Below, one piece after another: positions 63,012 through 63,570 of a DNA stretch of 63,570 bases. Made by a program: the position numbers and the translations under genes. The stretch lies in NCBI GenBank assembly GCA_964418605.1, contig CAYQLY010000013.1:1-63570 (forward strand), read 5' to 3'. Numbering within the stretch: the first letter of the stretch is position 1; every line of letters starts with the position of its first letter. The stretch is from CAYQLY01 sp964418605 (GTDB lineage: Bacteria > Bacteroidota > Bacteroidia > Cytophagales > Cyclobacteriaceae). The notes below the pieces were generated by a model that saw only the letters and a list, made by a program, of their open reading frames with translations, searched no databases and was not told where the DNA came from.

Positions 63012-63485
63012 ATGAGTAAGGGTAATATGGCAATTATTGGAACTATTTTAGTTTTTATTGCGGCTGTGATTTTGCTCATTTGGCAAGCTAAAATCACAAC
63101 CAGTATAACAAAGGAAGTTGAAGAACAGCTTATTGGGCCTTATATTCAAATGCTTAATGATAAAAAGTTCGAAGAGGCTTATACTAACTTCACCTCTGAT
63201 AAATATAAAGAACGATATAGTTTGAATGTATACAAAATGTTTTATGAAAAACGATTCATGGAGTATGGCAAGATTATAAGTTGTCAATATAGGCCGGGTA
63301 AAGCAAATGGCAGGTCTATGTTTTCTAAAAAAAATAAAACATGGGGAACATGGGTTTTGCAATTTGAAAAAGAAACTGTGATTATTTGTTATACTTATCA
63401 ACGTAATAAAGAAGGTGTTTTTAAGATTGATAACTCAGTAGAATATAGAGCAAATCAGAATAATGTAGATTTTATGCCGTATTAG
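63012..63485 (+). CDS. Small membrane-anchored protein, unknown
   Basis: A 157-residue protein with one N-terminal transmembrane helix (about 6-24, AIIGTILVFIAAVILLIW). An extracytoplasmic domain (about 35-157) begins IGPYIQMLNDKKFEEAYTNF and contains paired strands (TWGTWVLQFEKETVIICYTY). This resembles the DUF3887/DUF4878-type NTF2-like folds that fill periplasmic domains of small lipoproteins, but I am not sure. No family is assigned. The dispersed palindrome copy B begins 11 bases after the stop. Confidence 0.65.
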   Translation: MSKGNMAIIGTILVFIAAVILLIWQAKITTSITKEVEEQLIGPYIQMLNDKKFEEAYTNFTSDKYKERYSLNVYKMFYEKRFMEYGKIISCQYRPGKANGRSMFSKKNKTWGTWVLQFEKETVIICYTYQRNKEGVFKIDNSVEYRANQNNVDFMPY

Positions 63486-63495
63486 TCTAGTTCTC

Positions 63496-63540
63496 TTACT
63501 CGCTTGCGTGTCGCAAGTGAGTAAAATTACACTCAGCAAA
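63496..63540. repeat. Dispersed palindromic element, copy B
   Basis: TTACTCGCTTGCG (63496-63508), TGT, CGCAAGTGAGTAA (63512-63524), then GCAAAG (63535-63540). It agrees with copy A (41603) at 28 of 29 palindrome bases, and the one difference turns a G-U pair of copy A into an A-U pair. Confidence 0.7.
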
Positions 63541-63552
63541 GCCGAGCGACTG

Positions 63553-63569
63553 AATCTCACTGTGAGATT
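63553..63569. repeat. Near-perfect palindrome at the window edge
   Basis: AATCTCAC, T, GTGAGATT: an 8-bp inverted repeat with a 1-base centre, immediately following the dispersed palindrome. The element may continue beyond the window. Confidence 0.6.
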
Positions 63570-63570
63570 G

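Overview
The window reads as a chromosomal segment of an AT-rich member of the Bacteroidota, most likely from the Cytophagales side of the phylum. The sequence gives several independent signs. Recurrent promoters have the Bacteroidota form TTG/TTTG, 19-21 bases, TAnnTTTG. There is a MurF-alanine racemase fusion beside a second free MurF, C-terminal type IX secretion (T9SS) sorting domains, a TonB-dependent receptor with a DUF4249 lipoprotein, the DUF6452-DUF6048 pair, a fused E1 alpha/beta 2-oxoacid dehydrogenase, a bacillithiol enzyme (BshC), and GG-leader natural-product precursors. Assignment below phylum level is inference.

Layout. 0-10.6 kb: the 5' part of dnaX, thymidine kinase, two tandem secreted paralogues, a lone LutB-type iron-sulfur protein, the rpsU-xerC-raiA cluster, dnaA and a secreted protein built of 11 Ig-like repeats. 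10.7-13.8 kb: a PhoB/PhoR-like two-component pair, a pseudouridine synthase and an SH3-like secreted protein. 13.8-25 kb: glycolytic gpmI, bshC, murF-alr, a VCBS/T9SS cargo protein, murF and an MsbA-like ABC exporter. 25-36 kb: mostly cell-surface genes (Wzi/RemB-like barrel, DUF6048/DUF6452, a helix-hairpin-helix barrel, a PorV/PorQ-like barrel, DUF4249 and its TonB receptor), plus tRNA-Gly and tRNA-Leu under one good promoter. 36-39.8 kb: E1 dehydrogenase, a second pseudouridine synthase and two small membrane proteins.

39.8-44.5 kb is the accessory locus of the window. Two TPR proteins with transmembrane segments are followed by two tandem, freshly duplicated GG-leader peptide genes. These resemble Bacteroidota class I lanthipeptide-type precursors. 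Their 5' leaders and leader peptides are identical while the cores differ. No modification enzyme or peptidase-ABC exporter lies in the window, but an isolated HlyD-type adaptor sits 15 kb downstream.

44.6-63.5 kb returns to core functions: a cystathionine beta-synthase/cysteine synthase-type enzyme, acyl-CoA dehydrogenase, a cationic amino-acid permease, the LemA-TPM-TPM operon, prfA, an XRE regulator, radA, a T9SS cargo protein, phospholipid genes cdsA and psd either side of glutamate dehydrogenase, the HlyD adaptor, uvrB and a small membrane protein. Two copies of a dispersed palindromic element (about 41.6 kb and 63.5 kb) and a third intergenic repeat-like segment (62.9 kb) mark the otherwise tightly packed intergenic space.
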